Below are positions 62,910-64,000 of a stretch of DNA of 64,000 bases, in pieces. This DNA is from Tanypteryx hageni. Its lineage: Eukaryota > Arthropoda > Insecta > Odonata > Petaluridae. Where the stretch lies: the NCBI GenBank assembly GCA_028673005.1, contig CM054118.1:61189401-61253400 (forward strand), given 5' to 3'. A program made the position numbers and the translations under genes. Numbering within the stretch: the stretch's first letter is position 1; each line of letters opens with the position of its first letter. The notes under the pieces are model-generated. The model made no database searches, was not told the DNA's origin, and saw nothing but the letters and a program-made list of their open reading frames with translations.

Positions 62910-64000
62910 TTAAGGGAAGACCTGCAATATTATAATGATTCAGGTTCTCAGAATTAAGAAAATAAATTCTCTTCAAAACTGATCTTCATTTCGGCACTCA
63001 AAAAAATATGTACAACTTACGTCTCACATTATTGTCCTTAACTTGAGTTCCCCTTAAATCTTTCTGCCCTCTTTTTGGCCTATAAACATTCTCTTTTATG
63101 TTGTTGATACTGAATTTCTTTTCTCTTTTTAAGGTGGAGGGAAGGACATCTTCATCCCAACATCAAATCCAAAGGTTTGATTTTGGCATAGTTACTCATT
63201 CTACCTTTTTTTCTGCTAAAGTTACAATTGATTATCAAAAGTTTTCCTGGGGCCATTCTATCAAAATGGAAGTTGACAGATAGCAGGCTGAGTAGATGTG
63301 GCAATGCCTAAGATTAGACAGCAGATCCTGCAAGTTAACATGTTCGCTGCCTTTGATGCACATGTGCATCGTGAATGTACGTGGATCCTATTACCATTGG
63401 ATCCGTTGGCTTTGCGTTGAGGAATACGTACCTAAAAAAGGCACTCAGTGAAAGATTAGACCTCAAGAAAGCAGCATTGGTTTTCTTTTTATTATGTTTT
63501 CGATCCCGGTTTCGCAAATAGTCTTCAAGCGAGATTTTAAATGTTATATATTTTTGTGATATTTCTATTATTTTTTGGGAAATGTTGCATCTTCCTTTTT
63601 AAATGGACAGTTGTTATAAATTCCTATTCTTTTTTTCTCACTTTTTAAAAATTTTCAGGCAGTTTTGAAAAAAAAATTGATTTTATTTTGAAGTTGGATT
63701 AGTTAGGAAGTTGTTTATAGATTATTTTGTTTAGTAAATGTCATTTTTATCGTAAATTCAAAATATCAACTGAGACCCTTCATTATTTTAAGGTTTTCTT
63801 CAAATAAGAAAATTAGAAATTTGGCTCCTGGAGAAATATCACCAATATTTGGAAGGCAGCAAATGTGTTAACTTTGTGCCATATTCTAACTCCACCACAT
63901 TTTTGAGAGTTTTCCAGTGAGAACTCTTGAAATTCATGTTTTATAAGTGCTTCATATATAGATCTGGTCTTGTTTCTTCAATCAGGGAAGGAAGCACGGA
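62910..64000. other. Stretch with no recognisable gene
   Basis: T-rich sequence on the plus strand with short chance frames. A CGTGGATCCTATTACCATTG then GATCCGTTGG near 63380 gives a weak inverted word. Nothing else stands out. Confidence 0.4.

Overview
The window looks like repeat-dense intergenic DNA of a metazoan nuclear genome, most probably an arthropod. It is AT-rich, has no operons or dense genes, and has a eukaryotic nuclear tRNA-Leu family, splice-like junctions, TATA-type sequence and a broad mixture of eukaryotic transposable elements: Penelope-like, CR1-like and RTE-like LINEs, Ty3/gypsy, Helitron, piggyBac, hAT, and pogo/Tigger. The lineage call is an inference from element content; no single feature fixes the species. 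I found no intact cellular protein-coding gene. The only cellular-type coding remains are two decayed copies of a gene with a Neuralized homology repeat (8.4-10.3 kb and 40.1-41.0 kb) and one orphan exon-like stretch (36.8 kb).

Layout. 0-5.3 kb: DNA-transposon remnants (a Tigger-like MITE, a 1.4 kb hAT-like element with an 8 bp target duplication, a foldback repeat) and a hammerhead-like ribozyme on the minus strand at 4.9 kb. 5.7-7.3 kb: decayed CR1-like LINE. 8.4-10.3 kb: Neuralized-domain pseudogene with promoter-like upstream sequence. 11.3 kb: minisatellite. 13.1-14.6 kb: second LINE. 16.3-17.8 kb: tandemly duplicated tRNA-Leu(CAG) separated by a TTAA-flanked MITE; a degraded third copy lies at 24.3 kb. 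17.9-20.5 kb: long inverted repeats. 21.4-22.9 kb: Penelope-like fragment and a TTAA-flanked piggyBac-like element. 24-31 kb: LINE ends, Helitron end, deleted Tigger element. 31.25-33.98 kb: RTE-type LINE with a long intact ORF. 36.8-41.6 kb: orphan exon, Helitron end, MITEs, second Neuralized copy, piggyBac fragment. 42-44.2 kb: pogo/Tigger transposase pseudogene. 46.59-54.96 kb: the main feature, three nearly identical head-to-tail Penelope-like elements plus a 204 bp partial fourth unit. 58-63 kb: decayed hAT transposase and Ty3/gypsy pol fragment.

The most interesting system is the Penelope-like array. Each 2,723 bp unit carries an intact 829-codon ORF with reverse transcriptase and GIY-YIG endonuclease domains. 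Each full unit ends in a hammerhead-like motif whose predicted cleavage point lies exactly between the last sense codon and the TAG stop codon, so the stop codon is the first triplet of the next unit. The array's 5' edge, and the 5' edge of an unrelated Penelope-like fragment at 21.4 kb, both fall at the predicted ribozyme cleavage position. This suggests that self-cleavage of multimeric RNA sets unit boundaries and may compete with translation. Hammerhead motifs in Penelope-like elements are known from the literature; the stop-codon placement and the boundary coincidence are what I read from this sequence.
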